A stretch of DNA of 64,000 nucleotides from Myoxocephalus aenaeus (Eukaryota > Chordata > Actinopteri > Perciformes > Cottidae): positions 1,812,501 to 1,876,500 of the forward strand of contig JBAMJR010000073.1 in NCBI GenBank assembly GCA_038501785.1, given 5' to 3'. The number at the start of each line of letters is the position of its first letter. The first letter of the stretch is position 1. The translations under genes and the position numbers were made by a program. The notes beneath the pieces are model-generated. The model was not told the DNA's origin. It made no database searches and saw only the letters and a program-made list of their open reading frames with translations. Shown here in pieces: positions 1 to 24,630 of this stretch.

Positions 1-3000
1 GCACACATTTTGTTTTGGAGGCAACCGTTCCGTGCCTTGAATAAGTCGTAAGCTCTTCAGCCCCGCTGGCTCTGTAGTGGAAACCTGACTAATGAGAGAA
101 TTAACAGTAATTCTGCTGCGTCTGAGTCATCGTCCGCTGTGGGGTTTTAGTTTAACTAAATAAGACATTATGCTGCATGTGTTTTGAGCGCGAGAGAGAT
201 GTGACTCCTCTCTCCCATTGAGGACTTTAGTGGTACTTTAGTAGTCCGTCATTAATCCAAGTGTTGAGTCATCCTTGCCTGCAGAGACACTAAATTCCTG
301 CTCCACTTGACACCAAGGTCTACAGCACTCCCAGCAACCAGAAATCACATGATGTTCCTGGAAAAGCAAGATGTTTACCCTTCTTTGGGAAATACAAGAT
401 GTTTGTTGGATTCTGTAAAGCGGGTAAACTAATAAAGTGGTATGTGGCCAGTGCTCAGTGTTTTGATCAGAAGGACTAGCAATTGAATATATGTTTTAGT
501 TTCCAAATAGTCAGTGTGAATGCTTTCCTGCTTTAAAAACAATCCCATTGATTTCGTACAGGCAATTGAGTTTGGGATGGAAGATGAGGATAGTCTTGAT
601 TTAGGAGTTTAAAGAAAATTATATGGGTAATGTCGTCCTTAAATATTAATGCATTAGAACAAGTGACACATTTTAAGTTGTGTTCCATTTGTTGGTTTAG
701 CCTAATACAAGAAAGAAAATATATTTGTTTCCTGTTTATTTTAATTTTTTTTAGCTCTGGTGCTTAATACATTTTTCAGTGAAATAAGAATTGAAGGTTA
801 TCCAAAGATTAGATTGCATGATCATATTGGCCTTTACGTTTGTCAGTGCAAGTAGGGCCAGTGTTGGTGTTTTCCCGACCTTGAATGAAACTTGCGTGTT
901 TAAGGCACGCCTCGGACGTGAAGGCCATAGTGTTGTAGAGAAAATGTGGCCTTTTTTTTTTGGAACATCTGTTGTATTTAAGTATTGACTGAGATCACAT
1001 CTACTCATCCTCTGAGTTAGAAACCATTTCCTACTTAGGGTGCAGCACCTATACTTTGACACTCCCTCATCATCCTCATGCATGTGACCCAGCAATTTTC
1101 ACGCTGCTAAAATGGAGTGTTTTGACGTCCTAAAAACAGACTGTGGCATAGTGTCAAATCCAACTATTTTTGCAATTTGTTGGCTTTTTTTTTTGCATCA
1201 AAAATCCCAAAAGTGCTTCTGCTGATGTCAAAATGACTTCATACAGTGTCTGTATGAATACAATTAATGGCAGTGGTCAGACTGGGTGCAGTGGGCAGAA
1301 CTAACACTTGATTACGAGACTTCACTGCTGTTAAACATGTTTTTGTGATGAAAGAAAAGCCTGAAGTGCTGCACATCCCTGATACCTGTTGTTCACCATG
1401 CCGCCTTCCACTTTTAAGGGCACCTGTTCCTACTCTTGCTCTCCCTGGTTCTTGCTCTTGACTAGTACCCGCGGGTGCCAAAAAGTGATATCACATGCTG
1501 GGTGTTCCTATAAATTCCCCTTTAAGCCCACGATACACACACGCAGGCACGCACCTGGGAAATGTTGTATGAATAAATACATTTGACAAACACCCACTGC
1601 GCGTGTCTGTGCAGGCACATGTGCTTTTATGCTTTTTAATAAAATACCCAAACACAGACGGACACACACAGTTAGATTTATGGCTTTAAGCATTTGGTTG
1701 TGAAATATGTGTGACGAGGCAATCCTCCTGAATCACTCTAGTTTAGTGCAAGCCTGGTTAAGAAAGGGAGAGTTAAAAGGAGAAAGAGATGAAAGAGAGA
1801 GGAAGGACATGAGCGGAGGAGAGGTAGAGGGGTTGCATCATTCACTTTTCATTTATGCTATTTTCAATATCCTATCCTGGATCATCGGCGACATTTTATT
1901 CACTGTATAATTAGACATTTCTATGCACATGTAAAGATGAGTTTTAAAGTCTCTGAACACCCACACAGGTGTTTTCCGTCAATGGCCCCATTACTGGCAC
2001 TACTGGTATTGATGACGGTTTGGTAGACTAGTGCTGGTGGCTCTGGCTAAATCAAGAGAAAGATACCCATACCAGCAATAAGAGGAACATTAGAAGAACC
2101 AATATGTACATACAGATGGTTGACTAATTAAAGGAAAACCATAAATAAAACTACTTTAGATGCTCCCCACCATCATCGTCAAAACCCTAAATAAGAAAAT
2201 ATTGTTGTTTTTAGAAATTTTGGTTTTGGCGACCACCCAGATTGCCTCTAAAAAAACAAACATTGAATCTCATATTTAGTTTTAATTGATTTCAGCATTG
2301 AAATGTAGATCTGAACAAATAAACAGTGAACTATCGTCTGCTTTTCATTTTGTCAACGTTAGGTTATTGTTGTGTGGTAATGAGGCACAGACTTTTCAAA
2401 TCAATCTGCTTTTACAACTTTAATAATCTAAATCAGTGCAGCATGCTTTGAAAACTGCTTAGCAGTAATGGAAGGTATATATGTGATTTGCAGTAAATGG
2501 ACTACAACATGTAAAAGCACTGCTATGATCCTTTTAGGAACAATGCACCCTGCAGTTTTTACTATGTAGTGATTGAAAGGGCAGAGGAAGAGGAGGATAA
2601 GTAGTCAAAGGGGATGAAGGGGTGAGCATGGATTTGTTTATTGAAACCTGGGGGATGACATGGTTTTCTTTGGCTCGCGCTTCGTAAATGTCACATGGTC
2701 AAACTGTGTGTCCGTGTGTAAATAAATAAATGTGTGAATGAGTGAATGCATGATTGTGCATGTGGCCCCCCGGTCAACATAAACCTGTCTCACGGCAGCA
2801 GCTCTGTGGGGCGACATCTACGGTAGCTGACGGAGGACAATAGACAGATGTCACTATTCTCTGACTTTTATGCAAGCCATGGATGTGTCTGGTTTCCATC
2901 AAATGTTCCTGTCCTATGTGCAAAGCGGGGGTACATTCAAAGGGCTTTCAGTAAATGAGAAGCAAACATAAAAACAGCAGGTAACGGAAAGAATCAAAGC

Positions 3001-3680
3001 AAATTGTGTTGCAAAAGTAGCAGCCATGGTTATAATGGCTGTCATGGAATTGGTGCGTGCATACAGTACGGGAGCGCTCCACAAATAAACATGCTGATGG
3101 AACTCGGTGTATTCTTTCAGCCTTCGTTGAGATGTCAGAAAAAATGGGCCATATTCACAAACTGCTTAAACCGTCCGTATGAACGTTTTACGTATGCAAA
3201 GATCATGAAGGCCCGGCCGGCTGTGTTAATGTGAACACACACCTGTTAACGAAATGCATCTCATATTATTAACACCGCATTCATTCAACAATAAGTATTA
3301 TACTAATGCGTTGATGGCATTTATTAAATAAGTATAAACTTTCATCCTCAATTGTGTCCTGTCCTAGCTTACAAATGGAGTTTATGACCACGTCCATATT
3401 GAAATGTAACCGTTGTGGTTTTAATTGTTTTTATTGACTACTCCACCAACTGCCATGGAATTGTGCATTTGTAGACCATGTTCAGTTGTGAAATTATTTT
3501 GCTTTTTTTTGTTGCTTTTGGGGCCATGCTTCTCTCTTACAACTACTTATTTTGTGTGCACATATTTGTGGATGAGGCCCAATGCCTTTTTAGTGCTGTG
3601 AGTTTTTGCAAAGTAACCTGATGAATTTATAAAAAGTCAAATTTGATGTAATTGTCCTCTCTTGACTCTTTTACCTGCAG
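1..3680 (+). other. eif2b3 intron (5' part outside window)
   Basis: No exon, RNA gene or recognisable transposon seen. It contains short T and A runs and one exact Gli 9-mer GACCACCCA at 2231-2239. Open frames here are short and resemble no known protein. Confidence 0.6.
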
Positions 3681-15075
<11,395 letters not shown>

Positions 15076-15239
15076 CTCCCACGGGGACAGAGTGGCGCCC
15101 TCATCGCCTCATTAACCAATCGGAGAGCGGCAAAACATAGCGGACAACTAATTCATCAGCTGACTGACCAATGAGAAGCCTGAATGCTGCTTGACAGTTC
15201 TACACTCTCTTCTCATTGTTTTTTTCTATATTGTGTCCA

Positions 15240-15245
15240 AATAAA
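15240..15245 (+). terminator. eif2b3: eif2b3 poly(A) signal AATAAA
   Basis: A canonical AATAAA lies 165 bases after the stop, followed by a T/G-rich stretch (gtcagtgtttttatttctt), so the 3' UTR is short (15076 to about 15265). Confidence 0.8.
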
Positions 15246-15698
15246 TTAAGAGCTTAAACCCATGAGTCAGCATGTCAGTGTTTTTATTTCTTCATTTCAA
15301 TTATATTCAATTAAAAAAAAAGTTATGTAGCCCAAAAAGACAAATTATTGTGGTCATCTGTTTGGAATTTTAGTGATAGGTCTTCATCTCTTTGAGAAAA
15401 TGTTTAACGGAGACCTGTTTAACGGAGACATCTTGACTGTCAGTTGAAGGGAGAGATCTTTATGATAGATTCGCCACACTAGTTATTATCCGACTGTTGC
15501 TGTCTCCTGTAATAGCAGGACTCAATTTACCCCGGTTGGGAGGGTGGAGACTCGTACGCGTTTGAATGTGCATGGGTGTTAGCGTGTACACTGTGCAGCT
15601 GGGAAGACCAGAAATCGGGGAAGCCGTGGGAGGGGTGACCACAATGGCGTGGGGGTTAAGTTTATTTGTACACAAAAATGGTGTATGTGCAGGCCCCG

Positions 15699-15707
15699 GA
15701 CCACCCA
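15699..15707 (+). promoter_or_regulatory. Exact Gli consensus GACCACCCA (intergenic)
   Basis: An exact match to the Gli/Ci 9-mer, about 620 bases past the eif2b3 stop and about 11 kb upstream of ptch2. It could serve a distal ptch2 element, but a single 9-mer is weak evidence. Confidence 0.35.
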
Positions 15708-16004
15708 GCTTGATCCTGTATCAGTTAACGCCGACACCCCCGCCCTCACACACAAACACAGCAGAGGAGGAAACTGACTCGCTCCTGACACTTTTCTTTT
15801 TTCTTTTTTTCTTTTCCTGCTCATCTTTCCCTCTCGGCTCACTTTGCTGTCACCAGATTTATTGCATTCCTTCTGCAGAACATTTCTTAAATTACAGGTT
15901 ACAGTCACGAAGGAAGATGAGGACAGGGATGTCTGGGCTTTGTGTATACGTGTGTTTGATTCTGTCATCTGTCTCCTATTGTCTGCAGGAGTCATTTAGG
16001 CTGT

Positions 16005-16007
<3 letters not shown>

Positions 16008-16060
<53 letters not shown>
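16008..16060. repeat. (GT)n microsatellite
   Basis: A perfect GT array of about 26 units. Confidence 0.95.
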
Positions 16061-16061
<1 letters not shown>

Positions 16062-16924
16062 TCATGATGTCTCGTCTTCCATCTGTACTGGCCATTAAAT
16101 GTGAGTTATGGACATGTTTTTATAATTATTCTTTAAGAAATGACAATAACTAATACGGATTTTATATGTTGCATAAAGTATGTATATCCATGTACAGTAT
16201 ACTGCATTCAAATTTGTATATTGTTGGGTAAAGAATGATGAAGTCATGAAGTCATAAAATAGTGTTTTCATCCCCAGGAACACTGTTGAAAGTAGTGAGT
16301 GGATGAATTTTGCTCAATATAAGATATTCTTGAAACAGAAAACTTGAACTTCTTTTGAGGGACATTTTTATTGATGTTACACATCGAGATCAGTTTACTC
16401 ATGTGGGGTAGAAACACTTGTATAACGTCTTCTGTGGCTTCCTGTAGCTTCATGAAGTTAGAGAATACAACCCTGATGATGTCATCTGGGTTATTTTGGG
16501 TTGGGATTCAAGACTTATTTTTGTTGTATTGGAAATGTTTAAATTGCATGATTTCAACCCGGTCTATTATCATCGTACATTTAACAATTGATTTTTGAGT
16601 GAGCTGTTGATGTGTTTTCCCACAATGCAGTTCACAAAGGAAAGGCTGCTTTCCAGCTGGAAACATTTAGGTTGTGTGTAGTGGTGGGACAGCTCCACCT
16701 ACAATCCAAAGATCTTGGAGAACAAAACAAAAAGTCTTAAGGGACATATTTAGTTTCTATTTTTTAGGTTTGATTGCCAGTGACTTGCACGTGTTATCAT
16801 TTCTTAAAATATGAACGTATGTTGATTTAATCTGTATTTGTTGTATACTGGCAGCTTGAACAGTGATGATAGTATGTAGGATGAGTTTGGGATGCTGCTC
16901 ATGGAGGAGTGAAAAACAAGGAGT

Positions 16925-17092
16925 CATAGTCAAAAAAAAAAGTACTATCTTTATTTGGGGGAGTTTTTCCTGATCTGATGTGAGGTCCCAGGACAGGGAT
17001 GTCTTATGTGTACAGATTGTAAAGCCCTCCGAGGCAAATTTGTATTTGTGATTTTGGGCAATACAAAATAAACTGAACTGAATTGAATAGTT
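16925..17092 (-). mobile_element. Dispersed teleost repeat fragment, minus orientation
   Basis: Its reverse complement reads agtttattttgtattgcccaa, then cctcggagggctttacaatc and tgtaca, and ends with the ggaaaaactcccccaaataa tail typical of this family. It is the inverted partner of the copy at 12533-12700. The open frame crossing it is spurious. Confidence 0.65.
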
Positions 17093-17775
17093 GACTGGTG
17101 TCCTTTCAAGAATAAATTCCATAAATGTGAGTCCCAGGCTGAAAAGATGAACCGCTAAATAAACAGAGTATGCTTTATGTGGCCTCACCGCTGAATTGTC
17201 TTCCCACTGTATTTACTGCAGATGTGGCTTCATCTCACAGACGGAAATACTTAATTGTTTGGTATTTGTTCCCATTCCCCTCGTCCTACCTGTGTCCATC
17301 TTCTTGTTGCATTGTTCCCATTTCATTCACACTTCCAGGTCAAAAGATTATTTTTTTCATCCTTTCTTTATCAGTTATTGCCCTCTATATTGCACATTTT
17401 AATCACAACAAGCAAGTGGTTTTTGTAGTGTTGCAACCTGGTGCCGTCGTTTCCCTCAGACGACAAACAAGACGATATAGATGAGGTGAAATGTTTCACC
17501 TGAGTTGTGAGCTCAAAATCGTGAAAGCCACAGTTAAGGTTCACATTGTCCGTGCTCTTTGTCTTGGCTTTGTTAACCTTTTTAGCGGTCTCACACTCTG
17601 ACCTCTCTCTTCAACCACATGATGAGATCTGGCAGCCGGGTGTGTTTGCGTAGAGGTTTGTATATTTACTCAGAGACCCCCAGAGTCCCCTCAATACAAC
17701 GCCACCTTGGCTGATCCCCCCCTTTCGGCACATACATGCGTTTGCTGGTGTATGTGCACACATGTGTACAGGCTT

Positions 17776-17778
<3 letters not shown>

Positions 17779-17822
<44 letters not shown>
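17779..17822. repeat. (TG)22 microsatellite
   Basis: A perfect TG array in the intergenic region. Confidence 0.95.
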
Positions 17823-17823
<1 letters not shown>

Positions 17824-19560
17824 CCAGTGTTAATCCTCTGCCACACAAACTAATCAATGCTGTCTCACAGCCTTCTGAGTGAATGCATGCATGCGTGTGC
17901 ACACATGCGTACAGAAATGTGCATGTTATGCTACGCAGATCTGGAGATCAGATGTTGAGCCGCAGATCATATATCAGGCTGTCTGTCAGGTTTTTCTTTG
18001 GTTATGTAGCCTTGGGGAAGAAGATCTGTATCTAGTTATGCATTATCAGAAATTATCTTTCAAATAAAACATTTTCATGCACGGAATATCATCAGTTACC
18101 CGTTTAGCTGGCAGCACATTCTCCGGCGAGATTTGTTTTAACGAGGATGAAATCGAGCATATTGATAAATGAAGATGCTCTTGCACATCTGCAGTGACAT
18201 TTAAAAATGTACTTCTTTTATTTTGTGTGAAAACAAAGCTTTAAGATCTGTTTCGGTTGCACGTACTTCATTCCTATGATGCATTGTTGTTTTCTTGTGT
18301 CGGTGTGCAGAGTGAATCATAAAGACGTCACATTTTTGGAGAACATTAACGTCACAGAAGTCTGGAGATTGAAAAGTTAGTTCAGAGTCTGGTTGGCAAG
18401 TATTTTAAAATGGTCAGTTTTTACAAATCATATCAGGCATATTTCCGTATCACATTTGGTATGTAGGTGAGTGGAATTTTGTTTGTTCTGCTCCAAGTAT
18501 TGAATAATTGCATGCAAAAAATAAGCCAGTAATGTGTTTTTCAGGATACATATGGCTATAGTTGTTATTGGAACTACTTTCTAATGAGGAAGAAGCTGCA
18601 GTGAAAACTGTCCAAAGTAAAGTCTGTAGATTGTCTGGAGAAAGTTAGATAAAGTTGGGGAGGAAGTGTTCGACCGTCCTCATCTGTGATTTATGAAGTG
18701 AGACGTTGACTAAGAAACAACGCTGTTAAGGAACAGAAAATATGCAACTGAATAGTCTGGCCAGTGTTCCTTTAACTTTTTTTTCCAGTCAAACACAACA
18801 AGCCCATTAACAGCTTCAGCAGCGGTCCATTAGTGGGTCAGGCATTATTACCAACTCAACCTCTGAAGCCAAACATGGCTTCAGACTAACAGATGATGTT
18901 GTTTTTTAATGGAGATCCCAAAGGTTCCAAAGATACCAGATATATCATGTTGGGATTTGGAGACATTGTGTAGTATATAGCAATGTAAAACTGTTGGAAT
19001 TAGACTGTTTGAAACATTTTAAGGTTGAATGGGAGAGGGTTAAATGTGTGTTAATGGCAAAAAAAAAAGGAACATATTGAACGCCTTCACGCATGCTGTT
19101 TTCTGAAGCATCCTCTGCGAACACATGCTGTCTTATACTTTTGCTTCTGCTGAACCCTCAGGGGGGTGATAAAGAAGCCCAGTCCCAGATAGATTGATCG
19201 GATTGATGGTGGAGACAAATGTGCGATACATAGACATACTCCGATGCACACAGAGGTGGAGTGGAGTCTGAGCTTCGGGTTGGGGGGTTGGCTGAGTAGC
19301 TGGGTGGCTTCATGGCTTGAGGGCTGATCGTGGGTGAGCAAGAGAGAGAGAGAGACAGACAGAGAGAGAGAGAGAACGAGCAGGCCACCCAAGTGGCAGT
19401 CAGTCAGAAACCTGTGTGTGTTTGCTGCTGACCCCTACACATTAGCACAACACTTCCTCAATTTGTCTTCTGTGTTCTCCGGCCACAAATGAATTTCCTC
19501 CCTCCTTTTTTTCCTCCACACACTACCTTTCAAGATGCTACCACCCTCCTCCCCCCACCA

Positions 19561-19670
19561 AACACACACACACACACACACATACACAGACACACCAACA
19601 CCACCCCATCTCTAACTCAAACATCTGAATACATACACACACACACACACACACATACACACACAGACAC
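19561..19670. repeat. CA-rich interrupted microsatellites
   Basis: Two CA arrays (about 19562-19582 and 19634-19665) separated by a CA-rich spacer. Confidence 0.85.
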
Positions 19671-22600
19671 GCACTCTTTTTACAAGCTTTAGAGATACAT
19701 CAGTTGCTTATGTTGCTTAGCCAACAAAGAGTGTGTGTGGAGACAGAGATCCCATGTGTGGGATAACAACCTCGGTGACATGCCTTACACACACATACAC
19801 ACACTAAGCCAGATATCCCTGTCTGTCACCGTGGAGGCCCCCGGCTAATTAACTAAACATTGACTGGGTGGCTGATTGGGTTCACATCTTAAATTGCTTT
19901 TGCAGTAAAATCACAGGAAGAAGCAAAAGACTGACCTGCTTTACACCCTCAGGTGACCTTTCCTTGTAATCTTATTAGTTAGAATGTTTATAACATCCAC
20001 AGCTGGAACTGAAAACCGAAAACGTCTATCTCAAATGTTCAATAATGTTTCCTTTTTTCTTTTGTGCACTGTGATTTTACTACAATCACTCCACCTCAAA
20101 ATTCCCTTAATCTGTTCAATTTCACAGCGAGGCAACAAGTAATGATCTTAATGGACACAGGAAATGTTTAAAATTGAGTGATTCTTGAGTCACAGATTTT
20201 GTATTATTAAGTAAAATAGATATACATAGTTAAATAAAGTTCCTGTATGATAAAAAAGGGCTTATTTTCTTAGTACAATTTGTCAAAAATGTTTGAAAAT
20301 ATATTTTCTTTGCTTTAAAAGACAGCTGTATGGGGTCGCAAAGTGTTTGGATTCTGATGGGCTTCTTCATCGTTTGTAACCAATCACAATTGTGCTTTAA
20401 ATAAAGAAAAGATATTCTGTCGCAGCTATGTTTGCCCACATATACTTAAAGATGCACACACACACACACACATAGTTGTGGGGTTCTATGCTTTCTTTTA
20501 AAGCTACAGGTCTGAGTTTGCATTACCACCTGCTAGCTTCATCTGACAATACCTCTGTTACAACCGCACAAACAAAGACTTAAAGAAAAGTGTGTTTCTC
20601 TGTGTTTTGTGTGTTTTTCTCCCAGAAAGGCAACCATTCATTACGATGACAAAGGGGTAAAGAAATGCATTATCATAATTAATCTTGTGTGAGACTGTGG
20701 GTGGCAGCTCCGACTCTGCTCTGCGACTGACAGAGGTGCTCATTGCAGAAAGTGTCTCTCTGCTACCGGGCAACTTGTTTTGCCTTTTCACTGATATCTG
20801 AGAAACATGTAATTATAGACCATAAGTTGAAAAACCTCTTCTGGGGTTTCCCAACATTATGTAACATGACTCTGTGAACTTTATATCGAGCACCCCAAAT
20901 GAAAATGTTTTATTCCTGAAAAGAGGTTTTGATTAATCTAGAATAAATATGCTGTATATTTGTTCCCTTCAACAAACACAAAACTCTTTGTGTGTTTTTG
21001 GAACAGCTTTATTTGTCTATTCTATCACCACAGCCAAATATTCTGTTTGGTTATCATGAAAACTATTTATTCATTTTGATATTCTTGAACGGGAAATGTG
21101 TTGGTGATTTATTATGTTTATTCTTGTTGTTATCGTTAGTCTTTATTAGGAGCTAGAGGTGATTGGTTTCATGTTTTAGTTTGCATAATGGAGTTAAATC
21201 GCCCTCACACGTAGATAAGTATACACAGGGTATAATGAGACGGTAGAAACATGATTATCATGTTACCTCAGATGCCTTCAGATTGCTCAGTGATTGTATG
21301 ATGTGTAACAGTTTTATAACTGTGTCCCTCATGTCTGACTGTCTCATTTGATGAGGCACAGCTTCTCAGCTTTGGAGTCGTTTTGTCGATTAGGTGCTGT
21401 AATACGTTGAGACAATCATGGGCAGGTGTAGAAAGGCTCTACAATATACCTATCTTTGACTATGTGATCTCAGCACGTTCCTGTAATTATATGCGACAGC
21501 TGTTTGGGCCAAGTACTATCTATCAAGAAACTGGAGCTATGAGGACACACTGATATCATGTTACACTGCTGTAAAGAGAGTCCGACTTAACATTAGCACC
21601 AAAGGGGGGAAAGCAGAAGGCTTTAAAAGACAACCACTTCTGATATAATGGTGTACTTTTAAAGAAAAAAAATGTTTTTCATACTTTTTTTGGGAACCAG
21701 GAACATGTGACAATAGTACAAATCCAACATAAAATACAACAAACAGTCGTCATCTGGGTATGATAGACTCTAATTTCCAGTTATTCCATATTTAATCCAT
21801 TTACTTGTTTGGCATCTTTTTTTCCCAAATTCTGTCAAAAGCATTTCCTTTCTGGGAAGATCTGCCTCATCCTTGTGTAACCGCACAGCACTGTTGTTTG
21901 AAATGGCATATCCCATAATATCTCTTATATGGTTGCATTTTTACCTCATGCCTTCTCAACTTATATGTGTCCTAAATGACGATGACCATCACTGTTGCTC
22001 CAGTGCAAAAAAAACATCATACATATAGTTTATCACTCTTGTATTCTTCCATGTTTACTTACTCCTTCTGAGAGAAAAAGAAGAAATGCAGTCGTGAGCA
22101 GTCTCACAGCCTCTCTTCGATAAATAAACACTCTGGGCCTGAACCCTGGGCGTCTGGGCTGTTGTGCGACGGCTGAGTGCCAGAGCGGTTCCGTAGCTCT
22201 GCCTATAGCACACACAGAACCCCGGACGGACAGCCAGCCATGCATGCATGGATGAACGGATGGATGGATGGAGTCACTGGGGAGGCATGAAATGGAGGAA
22301 TGGAGATAGGAAGGGGAGGGAGGAGGAGGCAGGAAGAGCAGAAGTAGGGAAGCAGATGAAACGGAGGGGAAAGACGAAGGTGTTAAGAAGAAAATCTGAA
22401 ATAAAAGGAAGGGGAAGGGGAGATTAAAATGGAATGGATAAAGAGAGGGATGGATGGATGGATGGAAGGAGAGGGACCATGTGGGACTCATGGAGAAGAG
22501 GAAGGAGGGAGAGAGCGCTTGGGCGGTTTGTGTTTGGAGGCCGGGGCAGTGTGATGGCAGATATCTGCACAGCGCATGGTCATCTCAGATGGTTTATTTA

Positions 22601-23303
22601 TCCAAGGCCTCCAGACCAGGCCTCGGACCTCCCTGAGTTTGTTAGGCTTGAAGGGGCCCCCTACTACACAACCCAATTCCGCACATTCCACATTAGCTCC
22701 CATTTCCAGCTGCCTGTTTCCCTCTACCACTCAACCCGACCCAACCCAGTTCAAGCTAACTATACCCAGTTCCAGCGATGCAGAAAAAAACAGGCCGGCC
22801 AGTGTCACTCTAACGTATGGTCGCCTCCATTTGGACGAGTGAGTATATACAGTATGTGTATCATTCAACTGAGAGCTGTGGCGGGTGGTAAATGAGACGT
22901 AAACGACAGTATCTGTGGTCCTACGCTCCAAGTCAACAGATAGACTGATACAGCCAGTGGATACATCCTGTTTGATCAAGATATAAGAAGAGATCTGGTG
23001 AGAGCACTTACGACTCCAATAATATTTCTTTTAGACGTGCTGAAAGAAGATGGAGATCTGAAATAAAGAGTTCAAAGAGGATCATAAGTATAAAAGAGCT
23101 TTACACAGATAGTTGAGCCTTTTGATTTATTTATTATCCCAGCTTCTGTGAAAGCTTTGATTATTTAGCCACCAGTGGTGACCCGACAGGTGACTTGTCT
23201 GTACTCGTAACCCTGACAGTGATCAATCATATTTTTTAAGTAAACACAAACAGAACAATTTAGACCTAGGCTTTATATTAATGTATATTATTGTGATTGT
23301 GAT

Positions 23304-23940
23304 CAGTGGTGGAAGATGGTTTTGGATCGCTCACTCATCTAAAAGCATCAATAGAGAAATGAATCAATAGCTTGCAAGTAAAAGTCCTTTGTTCTAAATA
23401 TTATTCAAGTAAAAAATACAGAAGCATTTTGAGTAGAGAAATTATTAAAATGTTAAGTAAAAGTATTTGACTCCAAATACATATTATCTCTGGCCTTCTG
23501 TGTACTGCGCCTTCACCCAATGTCAGCTGGGATCGGCTGCAGCCTGCACGACCCAGAACAGGATAAGCGTTTATAGATAATGGATGATGGACACATAATC
23601 TCATTAACATTAATATTGTGAATATGCTTCAATGTGTAAGTAGCATTATATTGCTCAAGTTGGTTGAGATAATTTTACCTATTTTTATAAACTGTAGGTA
23701 GTTTAATCAGCTAAATATATCACAATGCATTGGATTAAATTCATCATATGTTCTTCATATGAAATTCTAACATGCAAAGTAATTAGTACTAAGAGCTGTC
23801 AAATACATGTATTAGCAAAGAGCACTATTTCATATTTTGTGTTGTAGTTTTGGGCTAGAAGTATACAAAGGCATAGCATGGGTAAAGTACATATAACTCA
23901 AAAGTATACTTGAGGACTTGAGTAAATGTACCTAGTTACA
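23304..23940 (+). mobile_element. Non-autonomous DNA-transposon-like repeat (CAGTGGTGGAA type), degraded
   Basis: Begins cagtggtggaaga and contains caagtaaaagtcc, ttctaaatattattcaagta, and near its end gacttgagtaaatgtaccta. These are the hallmarks of a widespread teleost repeat whose ends read CAGTGGTGGAA and its complement. An inverted copy at 61600-61921 shares caagtaaaagtcc and a closely similar ttctaaat block. The downstream terminus is degraded, so its limit is approximate. A LINE-like fragment appears inserted at 23488-23592. Confidence 0.6.
23488..23592 (+). mobile_element. LINE 3'-end-like fragment (L2/CR1 type) nested in repeat
   Basis: Contains cacccaatgtcagctgggat, cggctgcagcctgcacgacc, ggataagcgtttatagataa and tggatgatgga. 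This is the familiar teleost 3'-end sequence (family form cagctgggataggctccagc, ggataagcgg, tggatgga). I assign it to an L2/CR1-type LINE from memory. It interrupts the element at 23304-23940. Confidence 0.6.
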
Positions 23941-24182
23941 ACTGAATATTATTTTGACATAACGAGTAGGATTCAATCTATACTTTTAAGTATTGTAGTA
24001 GCTGGAAAGAAAAATGCATAGCGTGTTGGACACTGTTGCTAAACCTTTTATGGATGAGTGTTTCGTTCATGAACACAGTCTTAGTTTTTATCCTGACAGA
24101 CTCTTTCATTCAAATGTCCCACCTTATACCATGTTTGGTATAATATATATGTAATACTGAATTACCATACCATCTGGGTATA

Positions 24183-24235
24183 CCATATATATATATATTA
24201 TATATATATATATATAATATATATATATATATATT
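24183..24235. repeat. (TA)n tract, interrupted
   Basis: About 50 bases of TA with ATTATA interruptions that make several short palindromes. Confidence 0.9.
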
Positions 24236-24532
24236 TACTTTTAATCTAATATTATATTTTTGTTTTCTGTCACGTTGGGCTTTGTAAACTTGTGATGGAC
24301 ATTTTTCACTTTGTTCTGACATTTAACTTCAAGTAAACAATTAATTAAATGAACTGAGAAAACATATAAACAGATTGTTCTACAATGCAAATGATCATTA
24401 GCAGACATAGATATGATCTCAAAATAATTTAAGTTAATCTTAGACACTGAGTGTAACAAACAACTTTGTGAAAATGAGAACTGTTAGGGAAGCAGACACC
24501 ATTTGTTATTGCATGTCAGCATTATACTATTT

Positions 24533-24627
<95 letters not shown>
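24533..24627. repeat. (CA)n(TA)n compound microsatellite
   Basis: A short CA stretch followed by about 80 bases of perfect TA, directly abutting the transposon fragment that starts at 24628. Confidence 0.95.

Positions 24628-24630
<3 letters not shown>

Larger units (their letters stand above)
15246..23303. other. eif2b3-ptch2 intergenic region, upstream part
   Basis: No exon or RNA gene recognised. It holds a Gli 9-mer at 15699-15707, GT arrays at 16008-16060 and 17779-17822, a dispersed repeat at 16925-17092, CA-rich DNA at 19561-19670, GGAT-type simple repeats near 22255-22466, and a 12-bp palindrome GCAGATATCTGC at 22557-22568. The stretch 22520-22720 is low in repeats and might be regulatory. 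Open frames in this interval have no recognisable homology. Confidence 0.6.

Noticed and set aside
16757..17188. 143-codon minus-strand ORF
   Set aside because: It overlaps the dispersed repeat at 16925-17092, whose translation commonly appears as a spurious protein in teleost annotations.
22033..22491. 152-codon minus-strand ORF near 22 kb
   Set aside because: Built on GGAT/GGA-rich simple sequence with no recognised homology and no splice context.
22557..22568. 12-bp palindrome GCAGATATCTGC
   Set aside because: A single palindrome of this length is expected by chance in a window this size, and no partner motif or known factor fits it.
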